A stretch of 26,497 nt of DNA from NCBI GenBank assembly GCA_023423065.1, contig JAFAGC010000109.1, positions 1 through 26,497 on the forward strand, given 5' to 3'. Of the stretch, positions 14,747 through 22,700 are shown piece by piece. The DNA comes from Pseudomonadota bacterium (GTDB lineage Bacteria; Pseudomonadota; Gammaproteobacteria; Steroidobacterales; Steroidobacteraceae). The position numbers and the translations under genes are program-made. How positions within the stretch are numbered: the stretch's first letter is position 1; every line of letters begins with the position of its first letter. A model generated the notes under the pieces. It was not told where the DNA came from, did no database searches, and saw only the letters and a list, made by a program, of their open reading frames with translations.

Positions 14747-17059
14747 TCAGAAGCTGAAATTCACCGTGAGCAGCGCCGACCGCGGCGCGCCGGGCGAGTA
14801 GCGGGCGCCGCTGTTGTTGAGCGTGGCCACGTACAACTCGTCCGTGAGGTTGTAACCGTTCAACTGCAGCGTCACGTTGTCGTTGATGGCATAGGAAGCC
14901 ATCATGTCCACCACCCAGTAGTCGGGCGCGGTGCGCATGTTGGTCTGGTTGGGCGGCGGCGGCACGTTGTTCGAGCTCACCGGGCGGATCACGCTGTCGA
15001 CGTAGCGGACTCCGCCGCCGATCGAAAGCCCGAACGGCAGGTGGTAGGTAGTCCAGCTCGTGAACGTGAACTCGGGCGACCAGGTGATCGGCAGGCCGGC
15101 CTGGTTGGCGAGCCCGCGCTCGACCTCGGTGTCCATCTTCGAGACGCCGGCGCTGAGCTCCCAGTCATCGGTGAGTTTGCCGACGATGCCGAGTTCGACA
15201 CCCTTCACGTTGCGCTCGCCGATCTGCACGAACTGCGTCGGATCCACCGGATCCTGCGCGATTTCGTCCTTGTTCGTGCTGTCGTAGACGGCGCCGGTCA
15301 ACGCCAGCGCGCCGTCGCGGAATTCCCACTTGGCGCCGAGCTCGAGGTTCGTGCCCTCGGTGGGATCCAGCGCGGGGTTGTTCTGGTTGTTCGCGTTCGT
15401 CGAGAACGTGAAGTTGGCGCCGCCCGGCGGCTGCTGCGACGTCGCATGCGAAAGATAGATGCTGCCGTTCGGCACGGGCTTGTACAGCAGGCCCACCTTG
15501 TACGAGAACAACGTGTCGTCTATCCGGATGTTCTGCGGCACGAGCGTATTCACGGGCAGCGCCGGGTGCGAGGCCGCCGTCGAGAACACCACGCTGTCCA
15601 CGTGGGTCTCGAAGTCATCCACGCGGAAGCCGGCCGTGAACTGCCATTTCTCGCCGAAGCTCAGCGTGTCGAACAGATAGGCGCCGATGGTCTGCGTCTC
15701 ACCCCGCGTGTAGCGGCCGTCGCGCGTCGGCGCGTAGCCCGGCAGTACGTCGTTTCGGTTGGGGTTGTACAGGTTCGCGGGCGGAATGGGGCTGCCCAGG
15801 CTCGCGGCAAGGTACAGGGGCGTGTACTGCTCCTCGTCGATGAACTCGATACCGCCCGTGATGGCGTGGCCCACGTTGCCGGTTTGCAGGTTGGCGGTCA
15901 CGTTCGTCTGGTTGGTGAGCAGCGTGTTGTCCTGGAACTTCGACTGCCGCGTGCGCGCCACGGTCCAGTCGTCCGGATCGGCGGCCGTCACGTTGAGCGC
16001 GTTGATGCCGGTGAGCACGTAGAACTGGTTCAGCTTTCCGTAGCGCGAGGTATTGCGCAGCGTGACGTTCTCGCTGAAATCGTGCTCGAAGCGAGCCGTG
16101 AACATCGTCGCTTCGATGTCCTCGAAGTCGCTCGCGAAACCGTAATAGTTGTTCCGGTCCACGCGATCGGGGACCAGGCCCGCGTGCGCGCCACCGGTAT
16201 CGAATGCCGCGTTGTAGAAGCCCTCGAGGCCGATCGTGGGCACGCCGCCGTCGGGGATGTTGTCCTGCTGCGTGTGCAGTAGATAGAAGTACGCGCGCGT
16301 GTCGCCTTCCAGGCCGAACGCGAGCGACGGCGCCACTGCCCAGCCCTTGCGCTCGACGAAGTCCCGGCCGTCGACTTCGCCGTCCTGGGCCATCACGTTG
16401 AGGCGGAATGCGGTGCCCGTGCCTTCGAAGCGATGGTTCACGTCGCCGGTGATGCGCGCGTTCTCGGCGGTGCCGTAGCTGACGGCGCCCGAGTTGAAGC
16501 TGTCCGCGGTCGGAACCTTGCTGGCCAGGTTGATGTAGCCGGACGCCGCGCTGCGCCCGTAGTCCGGACCCGCCGGACCCTTCGCAATCTCCACCTGCTC
16601 CGTGTTGAAGACGTCGCGCGACACCGCGCCCAGGTCGCGGATGCCGTCGATGAAAATGGAACCTTGCGTATCGAAGCCGCGCATGAAGACGGAATCGCCG
16701 GTCGCGGTGTTGCCGTTCTCGCCCAACAGGAACGTCACGCCGGGCGTGTTGCGCAGCGCCTGCGAGAGCGTGGTCGCGCCCTGCTGCGTCAGGACTTCCT
16801 TGCTGACGACCGTGATCGTCTGCGGGATGTCGATGAGATCCTGCGTGAACTTGGGCGACGACACGCGATCGACCTTCGGCGTTTCCTCCGCCTCGGTGGC
16901 CTCGACGGAAATCTTCGATAGGGTCTTGGCCTCACCGGTGGTCGAAGTTTCGGTGGCGGTCTGCGCGTGCGCGGCGCCCGCGGCGAGCGCGAGGCTGATG
17001 GCTACGGCAATACGGCGGCGGGCGAACGGCAAGTCCAGGTCGGAATCGGAAATCGGCAC
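14747..17059 (-). CDS. TonB-dependent siderophore receptor (Fiu/PiuA type)
   Basis: An outer-membrane ferric-siderophore transporter, 770 aa from a GTG at 17059. That start has AGGGAG seven bases upstream and is followed at once by a signal peptide (RRRIAVAISLALAAGAAHA). A TTG at 17143 would add 28 residues before it. The TonB-box region is near TLSKISVEATE. The plug includes FTQDLIDIPQTITVVSKEVL, LRNTPGVTFL and FMRGFDTQGSIFIDGIRD, with QVEIAKGPAGPDYGRSAASGYINL. The barrel ends SALLTVNFSF with a terminal Phe. There is no STN domain, so it transports without sigma/FecR signalling, unlike the receptor at 8842-11217. The Fiu/PiuA assignment rests on the PKHD hydroxylase partner and general similarity; catecholate specificity is inferred. 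Confidence 0.92.
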   Translation of the reverse strand: MPISDSDLDLPFARRRIAVAISLALAAGAAHAQTATETSTTGEAKTLSKISVEATEAEETPKVDRVSSPKFTQDLIDIPQTITVVSKEVLTQQGATTLSQALRNTPGVTFLLGENGNTATGDSVFMRGFDTQGSIFIDGIRDLGAVSRDVFNTEQVEIAKGPAGPDYGRSAASGYINLASKVPTADSFNSGAVSYGTAENARITGDVNHRFEGTGTAFRLNVMAQDGEVDGRDFVERKGWAVAPSLAFGLEGDTRAYFYLLHTQQDNIPDGGVPTIGLEGFYNAAFDTGGAHAGLVPDRVDRNNYYGFASDFEDIEATMFTARFEHDFSENVTLRNTSRYGKLNQFYVLTGINALNVTAADPDDWTVARTRQSKFQDNTLLTNQTNVTANLQTGNVGHAITGGIEFIDEEQYTPLYLAASLGSPIPPANLYNPNRNDVLPGYAPTRDGRYTRGETQTIGAYLFDTLSFGEKWQFTAGFRVDDFETHVDSVVFSTAASHPALPVNTLVPQNIRIDDTLFSYKVGLLYKPVPNGSIYLSHATSQQPPGGANFTFSTNANNQNNPALDPTEGTNLELGAKWEFRDGALALTGAVYDSTNKDEIAQDPVDPTQFVQIGERNVKGVELGIVGKLTDDWELSAGVSKMDTEVERGLANQAGLPITWSPEFTFTSWTTYHLPFGLSIGGGVRYVDSVIRPVSSNNVPPPPNQTNMRTAPDYWVVDMMASYAINDNVTLQLNGYNLTDELYVATLNNSGARYSPGAPRSALLTVNFSF

Positions 17060-17074
17060 GTTAAGGCTCCCTGA

Positions 17075-17086
17075 GTCTCGTGAGAC
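17075..17086 (-). other. Short inverted repeat before the siderophore receptor start
   Basis: GTCTC (17075-17079) and GAGAC (17082-17086) form a five-base-pair palindrome just upstream of the AGGGAG ribosome-binding site. It could fold in the leader RNA. It is short, so chance cannot be excluded. Confidence 0.25.
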
Positions 17087-17149
17087 CCCGACAGCCCTGG
17101 CAATCCGGATGGAATTGCTGGATATCGGGGTGATGCGGCTCAAAGCCTA

Positions 17150-17190
17150 TTGCGAATCATTCGCGTTTGCAACTGAGAATGGTTGTCAAT
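17150..17190 (-). promoter_or_regulatory. Two Fur-box-like sites overlapping a TTGACA -35 element
   Basis: Plus-strand 17151-17166 (TGCGAATCATTCGCGT) and 17171-17187 (AACTGAGAATGGTTGTC) both resemble the Fur core TGAGAATCATTATC. On the minus strand a perfect TTGACA lies at 17189-17184, inside the second site; a -10 box is not clear. The sites are about 90-130 bases upstream of the receptor GTG, between it and the end of zwf. Ferric-uptake repression of the receptor-hydroxylase operon is the natural reading. Confidence 0.6.
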
Positions 17191-17213
17191 TGGACAGCTT
17201 TGGAGGTCGCCCC

Positions 17214-18677
17214 CTAGCTGCCCTGTTTGTTCGGGTCTCGCCAGGCGCGCTCGAACGGCAGCCGCCAGGCATGCGGCGCGACGAGCTGGTGGATCGCGTT
17301 GGGCCCCCATGAGCCCGGGGCGTAACCCTTCACGGGCGGCGGCGACTCCAGCAACGGGACTGAAATCTCCCACAAACGCTCGATACCTTCGGCCGTGGTG
17401 AACAGCGTGTGATCGCCGCGCATCGCATCGAGGATGAGCCGCTCGTAAGCTTCGAGCACCTCGCCGACCTGGCCCGTGTCGTTCATCGCGAACTGCAGGC
17501 TGTGCTTGTCGAGTTTCATGCCGGGGCCCGGGCGCTTTCCGTAGAAGGACAACGAGGTGCGCGCCGCATCGGCAAGATCGAAGGTCAGGTGGTCGGGCCC
17601 ATGTGCGCCGATGCCCGAATCCGCGGGGAACATGGTCCTGGGCGGTTCGCGGAATGCAATCGAGATGATCCGCTGACCCTCGGCCAGACGCTTGCCCGTG
17701 CGTAGATAGAACGGCACGCCGGCCCAGCGCCAGTTGTCGATCGAGCACTTGAGCGCGATGAACGTCTCGGTGTCCGACTCGGGCGAGACGCCCTCCTCGC
17801 TGCGATACCCGGTGTACTGGCCGCGCACGACGTCCGTCGGCTGGATCGGCAGCATGCTGCGGAACACCTTGTTCTTTTCCTCGCTGATGGGCTTGGGCGC
17901 CAGATGAGTCGGCGGTTCCATCGCCATGAAACCGAGGATCTGGAACAGGTGCGTGACCACCATGTCGCGGTAGGCGCCGGTGGATTCGTAGAACGCGGAG
18001 CGCTTGCCGAGGCCGAGCGTCTCCGGCACGTCGATCTGCACGTGGTCGATGAAGTTGCGGTTCCAGATCGGCTCGAACAGGCCGTTCGCGAATCGGAACG
18101 CGAGGATGTTCTGCGCTGGCTCCTTGCCGAGGTAGTGATCGATGCGAAAGATCTGCTCCTCCGCGAATACTTCGTGCAGCTTCGCGTTGAGCTCGACGGC
18201 GCTCGCGAGATCGGCGCCGAACGGCTTCTCCATGATGATGCGCGAATGGGCGACCAGGCCCGCCTCGCCGAGCGTGCGCACCGCGGCGAGCGCCGCGCCC
18301 GGCGGAACCGATAGATAGTGCAGGCGCCGGCTCTCGGCGCCGAAGGATTTCTCCGCGGCGGCCACCGCGGCCGCGAGCGCGGCGGGACCTGCCTTCAGCG
18401 GTACGTAGTCGAGCGACCCCGCGAACGCATTCCAGTCGTCGTTGGAGATGTTGCGCGCGGCGAATTCGTCGATCGCGGCGCGCGCGAATGCGCGAAATGC
18501 GGAGGCGTCTAAATCATCGAGCGAGACGCCGATGATGCGGCAGGCGGGTATGAAACCCGCGGTCGCCAGGTGCAGCAGCCCCGGAATCAACTTGCGGCGC
18601 GCGAGATCACCCGTCGCGCCGACCAGGATGACGACCTGGGGAAACCGAGGGCCGACGCCGGCCGGAATCTTTGCCAC
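17214..18677 (-). CDS. zwf: Glucose-6-phosphate 1-dehydrogenase
   Basis: Oxidises glucose-6-phosphate to 6-phosphogluconolactone with NAD(P), feeding the pentose-phosphate and Entner-Doudoroff routes; 487 aa. The nucleotide motif GATGDLARRKL occurs near residue 20. The active-site signature RIDHYLGKE, with the catalytic histidines, is near residue 180. Other family motifs are KPFGADLASA, AFRFANGLFEPIWNRNFIDHVQI and YAPGSWGP near the end. The GTG at 18677 has GGGAG seven bases upstream and is preferred to an in-frame codon at 18749, whose extra 24 residues are unlike the family. No pgl, edd or eda gene is adjacent. It stands between the GH31 gene and the siderophore receptor, probably as its own transcript. 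Confidence 0.97.
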   Translation of the reverse strand: MAKIPAGVGPRFPQVVILVGATGDLARRKLIPGLLHLATAGFIPACRIIGVSLDDLDASAFRAFARAAIDEFAARNISNDDWNAFAGSLDYVPLKAGPAALAAAVAAAEKSFGAESRRLHYLSVPPGAALAAVRTLGEAGLVAHSRIIMEKPFGADLASAVELNAKLHEVFAEEQIFRIDHYLGKEPAQNILAFRFANGLFEPIWNRNFIDHVQIDVPETLGLGKRSAFYESTGAYRDMVVTHLFQILGFMAMEPPTHLAPKPISEEKNKVFRSMLPIQPTDVVRGQYTGYRSEEGVSPESDTETFIALKCSIDNWRWAGVPFYLRTGKRLAEGQRIISIAFREPPRTMFPADSGIGAHGPDHLTFDLADAARTSLSFYGKRPGPGMKLDKHSLQFAMNDTGQVGEVLEAYERLILDAMRGDHTLFTTAEGIERLWEISVPLLESPPPVKGYAPGSWGPNAIHQLVAPHAWRLPFERAWRDPNKQGS

Positions 18678-18719
18678 GGTGCACTCCCTTGTTAGTAGAG
18701 AACACCCCCTCGCCGGCAC

Positions 18720-18749
18720 AGTGTAAGGGGGCGGCCCCCCTTTTCCCAA
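18720..18749 (-). promoter_or_regulatory. Candidate zwf promoter with a GC hairpin in the spacer
   Basis: On the minus strand TTGGGA (18749-18744) and TACACT (18725-18720) are spaced by 18 bases. The spacer holds the inverted repeat GGGGG (18727-18731)/CCCCC (18735-18739). Each box matches four of six consensus bases. The same hairpin followed by TTTT on the plus strand looks like a plus-strand terminator, but there is no plus-strand gene to end there. Confidence 0.3.
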
Positions 18750-18777
18750 TTGAAGTCCAACAACCCGCGGGTGTGGT

Positions 18778-18821
18778 GGGTGGTGCCTGACCCCGTTTGC
18801 TAGGAAACGGGGGCTGCCCCC
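18778..18821 (-). repeat. REP-like palindromic element spanning the 3' end of the GH31 gene
   Basis: CCCCGTTT (18791-18798) and AAACGGGG (18805-18812) form a perfect eight-base-pair stem whose six-base loop contains the GH31 stop codon (TAG on the minus strand). A second stem, GGGGG (18809-18813)/CCCCC (18817-18821), overlaps it. The adjoining minus-strand GGGGTCAGGCACC resembles motifs I associate with REP-type repeats in proteobacteria, which is from memory and unverified. It may also act as the 3' end structure of the GH31 mRNA, but no U-tract follows. Only one copy is in the window. Confidence 0.45.
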
Positions 18822-21652
18822 ACCGGCACCGCGATTTCGGCGCCGTTGTACTCCACGGTGGCATCCGCGGCCGCGTCCAGATCGGCCGGAGCCTTCGCGC
18901 CGGGACGGATCCAGCGCACGCGGAAGGTGCGCTCCGCGGGCATGCCCTTGTAGCTGCCGGAGCGCGCGCCGATGACGAGCGAATTCCGCCCGGCGTCGTA
19001 ACGCAACGGAATCCGCACGAACTCACCGCGCTCGTAGCCGTACGTGAGGCCGTCGTCCTCGTAGTAGTCGAAGGACCCGTCCGCGCCCGTGAACACGAGC
19101 AGCGTGATGGGGGCGTCCGGCTTCTCCGCCGTGTGCTGTATTTCGGGACCCACGGGCACGATCGAACCGGCGCGCACGTACAGCGGCATGCGCGCGAGCG
19201 GCGCCGCCGCCTCGATGCTCCGGCCACCCGACTGGAACGCGCCGGTATGGAAGTCGTACCAGTCGGCGCCGGCGGGTAGATAGACCTGGCGCGAACGCGC
19301 CCGGTGCTCGTACACCGGCGCCACCAGGAACGCCTTGCCGAACAGGTACTCGTCACGCACGTTGCGCGCGGCGACGTCGTCCGCGAAGTCCATCGCGAGG
19401 CCGCGCATGATCGTGCCGTCGCGATGGTGCGTGTCCGCGGCCAGCGTATAGATGTACGGCATCAGGCGATAACGCAGCTTGTCGTGCCACACCAGGCTTT
19501 CGTACACCTCGGATCCTTGCGGCGCGAGGTTGTAGATCTCCCGGAACGGGAACTCGCCGTGCGAGCGGAAGATGGGTGCGAATGCGCCGAGCTGGAACCA
19601 GCGCAGGTTGAGCTCGCGCCACTCGGCCAGATCCTCCGGCTTCGGCTTCTGCGTGCTGAATCGCTGCTCGAGCGCGAACCCGCCGATGTCGAACGTCCAG
19701 TTCGGCAGGCCCGAGTAACCGATGCTCACGCCCGCCGAGATCTGGTTGTAGAGATCGTCCCAGCGCGACACGATGTCGCCGCTCCACAGCGCCGACGCGT
19801 TGCGCTGCATGCCCGCGGTGCCCGAACGCGTGAGGATGAACACCCGCGTGTCCGGCCGCGCCGCGCGCGCGCCTTCGTAGACGCCGCCCGAGTGCACCAG
19901 CGCGTAGGTGTTGAAGAACTGCTCCGCCGGGCCGAGCGCCGTGGGACCGTTGCGCGCGATCAGGGAATCTATGTCGAGGTTCGAGTGCGGATCCGGCTCG
20001 GTCGCGTCCATCCACCACGCGTCGATGCCCAGCACGCCCAGCTTCTCGTTGACCTGGCGCCAGTACATCTCGCGCGCGGCCTTCGAATACGGATCGTAGA
20101 ACGCGTTCTTGTAGCCCGGGCCCACCCAGTCGAGGTAGCCGTCCTCGACGTTCTTGCGGTAGATGAAACCGGCCGCGTCGAGCTCCTTGTAGTTAGCCGT
20201 CGTTGGATAGAACTTCGGCCACACGGAGATCATGAGCCGCGCATTCTGCGCGTGCACGGCATCGACCATGCCCTTCGGATCCGGGAATCGGGCCTCGTCG
20301 AACTCGTGCGATCCCCATGAATCCTCTTTCCAGTAAAACCAGTCGAGCACGATGTTGTCGAGCGGGATCCTGCGCTTGCGGTACTCGGCGACCACGTCGA
20401 CCAGTTCCTTCTGGTTCGTGTAGCGCTGGCGGCTCTGCCAGAAGCCGTAGGCCCACTTCGGCAGCATCACGGACTTGCCCGTGAGCGTGCGATAACCCGC
20501 GATCACCTCGTCCTGGTCCGAGCCTTGCACGAAGTAATAGTCGACCGCGCGGCCGACGTCGGACGTGAACGCGAGCGAGTGGCGCTCGGCGTCGGGCAGC
20601 GGATCGTTGTGCAACAGCGCGATGTAACCGCCGTCCGGAATCCACTCGATGCGGATCCGGGTCGGCTTCTTCGGGTCCATCGTCACGTCGAACGGGTGGT
20701 ACAGCGGGTTCCAGTTCTGACGCCAGCGATCGAGCACCAGCGCGTCGTTCACGTAGACCTTGAAGTAGCTGCTGCCGTACAACTGGAACTTGTGCACGCC
20801 CGGCTTCAGCGTCTCGAGCGTGCCCTCCCACACCACCGACTGGTCAGGCAGGATGTTGGGCGGCGCGCCGGGCACCGGCGCCTTCGGTTCGAGCAGTTCG
20901 TTGGGCCAGTCGAAGCGGTCGCGGATGTACTGGTAGTTGATGTCCTTCTCGACGCGCTCGAGTTTGTGCACGCCCCCGAGCGAATACCGCGCCGTGAAAC
21001 CGCCCGGCTTGCCGTTGGCATCGCGGATGACGAGGTCGCGCGACGCGAGGCCGTAGGGCTTCGGATCGCCGATACGGGAAATCCCGTTGTTGTCCCAGAG
21101 CACGCCGTAGTTGCGGGTCGAGACCACGAACGGCACGGCGATGTCCGAGTTGTGCTGCGACAGCTCCACGTCTTCGCCGTTGAGATTCACCATGCCGTAC
21201 TGGTGCTGGCCGCCGCCGAAGAAACCCTCGTCGGTGCCGGAATTGAAGCGTTGCGATACACCCTTCGAAGGCGCACGGGTCGCGTCCTCGGCGAGCAGCG
21301 GGTTGCCGGCCGCGTCCGCGAACTTCACCCTGCCGTCCGCCAGCGACACCGTCGCGACGACCTGGGATGTAGTCAGGACGACTTCGCCCTCGCGCCGCTC
21401 GACCGCGAATTTCGGCGCGGGCGCGGTCGACTCGACCACCATGAGACTCTTCGGCAGATCGAGATTGCCGTCCGCGGCGGAGGTGACGCGCACGATGCGG
21501 TCGCCGATGACTTCGAGGCGCACGCGCCGCGACTCGTCGCCGGCCGGCGTGACGACGACGCCGCGGTCGCCTTGAACGAACGAACCGTCCGACTTGTTAG
21601 CCCCGCAGGCCGCGAGCAATGCGACGCAGACGAGTCCCGCAACTGATCTCAT
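18800..21652 (-). CDS. GH31 family glycosidase with PA14 insert, lipoprotein; probable alpha-xylosidase
   Basis: A secreted glycoside hydrolase of 950 aa. The signal MRSVAGLVCVALLAAC has a lipobox with Cys16, so it is likely membrane-anchored. An N-terminal beta-sandwich (to ~220, with EGFFGGGQHQYGMVNL and WDNNGISRIGDPKPYG) is followed by a PA14 domain at about 235-355 (VVWEGTLETLKPG, YFKVYVNDALVLDRWRQ). The catalytic barrel starts near 395 (PKWAYGFWQSRQRY) and includes LDWFYWKEDSWGSHEFD. The nucleophile is Asp549 (WWMDATEPD) and the acid/base Asp626 (LWSGDIVSRWDDL). A DUF5110-type C-terminal region follows. A PA14 insert in GH31 is known from the Cellvibrio alpha-xylosidase that acts on xyloglucan oligosaccharides, hence the call; alpha-glucosidase remains possible. 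The ATG at 21652 follows GGGGGATGA. It is divergent from the fucose operon. Confidence 0.9.
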   Translation of the reverse strand: MRSVAGLVCVALLAACGANKSDGSFVQGDRGVVVTPAGDESRRVRLEVIGDRIVRVTSAADGNLDLPKSLMVVESTAPAPKFAVERREGEVVLTTSQVVATVSLADGRVKFADAAGNPLLAEDATRAPSKGVSQRFNSGTDEGFFGGGQHQYGMVNLNGEDVELSQHNSDIAVPFVVSTRNYGVLWDNNGISRIGDPKPYGLASRDLVIRDANGKPGGFTARYSLGGVHKLERVEKDINYQYIRDRFDWPNELLEPKAPVPGAPPNILPDQSVVWEGTLETLKPGVHKFQLYGSSYFKVYVNDALVLDRWRQNWNPLYHPFDVTMDPKKPTRIRIEWIPDGGYIALLHNDPLPDAERHSLAFTSDVGRAVDYYFVQGSDQDEVIAGYRTLTGKSVMLPKWAYGFWQSRQRYTNQKELVDVVAEYRKRRIPLDNIVLDWFYWKEDSWGSHEFDEARFPDPKGMVDAVHAQNARLMISVWPKFYPTTANYKELDAAGFIYRKNVEDGYLDWVGPGYKNAFYDPYSKAAREMYWRQVNEKLGVLGIDAWWMDATEPDPHSNLDIDSLIARNGPTALGPAEQFFNTYALVHSGGVYEGARAARPDTRVFILTRSGTAGMQRNASALWSGDIVSRWDDLYNQISAGVSIGYSGLPNWTFDIGGFALEQRFSTQKPKPEDLAEWRELNLRWFQLGAFAPIFRSHGEFPFREIYNLAPQGSEVYESLVWHDKLRYRLMPYIYTLAADTHHRDGTIMRGLAMDFADDVAARNVRDEYLFGKAFLVAPVYEHRARSRQVYLPAGADWYDFHTGAFQSGGRSIEAAAPLARMPLYVRAGSIVPVGPEIQHTAEKPDAPITLLVFTGADGSFDYYEDDGLTYGYERGEFVRIPLRYDAGRNSLVIGARSGSYKGMPAERTFRVRWIRPGAKAPADLDAAADATVEYNGAEIAVPVGAAPVS

Positions 21653-21673
21653 TCATCCCCCGAAAATGGAAAG

Positions 21674-21725
21674 CGCCGGAAGACGGGACCCGACGTCGTG
21701 AAACGGCGAGGCTCGCCTTCCGGCG
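21674..21725. promoter_or_regulatory. Nested inverted repeats in the GH31/iclR intergenic region
   Basis: CGCCGGAAG (21674-21682) and CTTCCGGCG (21717-21725) are a perfect nine-base inverted repeat. Inside lie the palindromes CGACGTCG (21691-21698) and GGCGAG-G-CTCGCC (21705-21717). The block sits 22-73 bases upstream of the GH31 ATG, so on the minus strand it would form a large leader stem or a cluster of operator half-sites. Confidence 0.4.
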
Positions 21726-21745
21726 ATTGGGCGGGGGAAATTGAA

Positions 21746-21757
21746 GTGCTGCAACAC
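21746..21757. promoter_or_regulatory. Candidate operator palindrome, GTGcTGCAaCAC
   Basis: A 12-base near-perfect palindrome with one mismatched pair, between the GH31 promoter side and the iclR -10 box. Its size and position suit a dimeric regulator such as the adjacent IclR protein. The binding protein is inferred. Confidence 0.35.
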
Positions 21758-21789
21758 TCGAGTCCCCCCCATCAACCCGATCTAATTTT

Positions 21790-21795
21790 TATAAT
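21790..21795 (+). promoter_or_regulatory. Consensus -10 box (TATAAT) for the iclR-fuc operon
   Basis: A perfect TATAAT in a ~50-base AT-rich island (about 21781-21830) within very GC-rich surroundings. No TTGACA-like -35 lies at the usual distance, which suggests activator dependence. Transcription would begin near 21802, only about 10 bases before the ATG at 21813. Confidence 0.5.
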
Positions 21796-21812
21796 GAAAG
21801 TACAATGCTCTA

Positions 21813-22700
21813 ATGAAAAACCAAGATCAAGTGGTTTTGCCCGCGTCGGCGGCGATGCAGATTGACACGGCGGTCAACGAGACAAGAACGGGTCACATGG
21901 CGACGAAAACCAGTCCGCGCTCCACTTCATCCAGCGACACCGATTCGAAGACCGCGCGTTATCGGGCGCCGGCTCTCGAGAAAGGTCTCGACGTCATCGA
22001 GTTGCTCGCCGCGGAGAAGTCGCCGCTGAATCTCTCGGCGATCTCGCAGCGCCTCGGCAGGTCGGCCGGCGAGTTGTTCCGCATGCTGCAGGTACTCGAA
22101 TTCAAGGGATTCATCACGCTCGCCGACGACGGCAAGGGCTACGTGCTCACGAACAAACTGTTCGCGCTCGCGATGACGCAGGCCCCGGTGCGCACGCTGG
22201 TCGAAACCGCGTTGCCGATCATGCGCCAGCTCGCGCAGGACGTCGGGCAGTCGTGCCACCTGACGGTTGCGTCCGAGGACCAGATCGTGGTCATCGCGCG
22301 CATCGAGAGGCCGGGCGACCTGGGATTTTCGGTCCGCGTCGGCTACCGGCGTGAAATCTCACGGGCCACGTCGGGCCTCGTGCTGTTCGCATACCAGGAC
22401 GACGAAGTGCGCAAGCAATGGCTCAAGCGCTGCCGGATCAAGGGTGAAGCCGCGGAATCCTTCGTCGAGCGGGCCAACGTCCTGCGCGCGCGTGGTTACC
22501 ACGAAGCCCCCTCCGATTTCGTGCGTGGCATCACCGATCTGGCCGCGCCCATCCTGCGCGGCGAGACCGCGGTCGCCACGGTCGTGGTGCCGTTCGTGCA
22601 CTCGAATCCATTGCTGATGGAGATGCCGGACGTGGTCGAACACGTGCGCGCCGCGGCCCGCAGGATTTCCAACGAGATCGTGAACGGAGAGTTGCCATGA
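21813..22700 (+). CDS. IclR-family transcriptional regulator
   Basis: A DNA-binding regulator of 295 aa from the ATG at 21813 or 267 aa from 21897. The winged helix-turn-helix starts at about residue 50 (APALEKGLDVIELLAAEKSPLNLSAISQRLGRSAGELFRMLQVLEFKGFI). The C-terminal IclR effector domain runs from about 125 to 285 (LPIMRQLAQDVGQSCHLTV, RATSGLVLFAY, RGITDLAAPIL). The first ~48 residues are polar and disordered. Neither start has a clear Shine-Dalgarno; 21897 gives a length closer to the family norm, while 21813 lies close to a TATAAT. The stop overlaps the fucP ATG by four bases, so it regulates, and is likely co-transcribed with, the fucose genes. The effector is probably L-fucose or a pathway acid, by context only. 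Confidence 0.92.
   Translation: MKNQDQVVLPASAAMQIDTAVNETRTGHMATKTSPRSTSSSDTDSKTARYRAPALEKGLDVIELLAAEKSPLNLSAISQRLGRSAGELFRMLQVLEFKGFITLADDGKGYVLTNKLFALAMTQAPVRTLVETALPIMRQLAQDVGQSCHLTVASEDQIVVIARIERPGDLGFSVRVGYRREISRATSGLVLFAYQDDEVRKQWLKRCRIKGEAAESFVERANVLRARGYHEAPSDFVRGITDLAAPILRGETAVATVVVPFVHSNPLLMEMPDVVEHVRAAARRISNEIVNGELP

Noticed and set aside
14468..16282. 604-aa open frame on the plus strand opposite the siderophore receptor
   Set aside because: Same antisense composition and no motifs; the receptor on the minus strand is unambiguous.
18726..18744. Plus-strand intrinsic terminator (GC stem plus TTTT)
   Set aside because: No plus-strand gene ends upstream. It lies between minus-strand genes and in the zwf promoter region.
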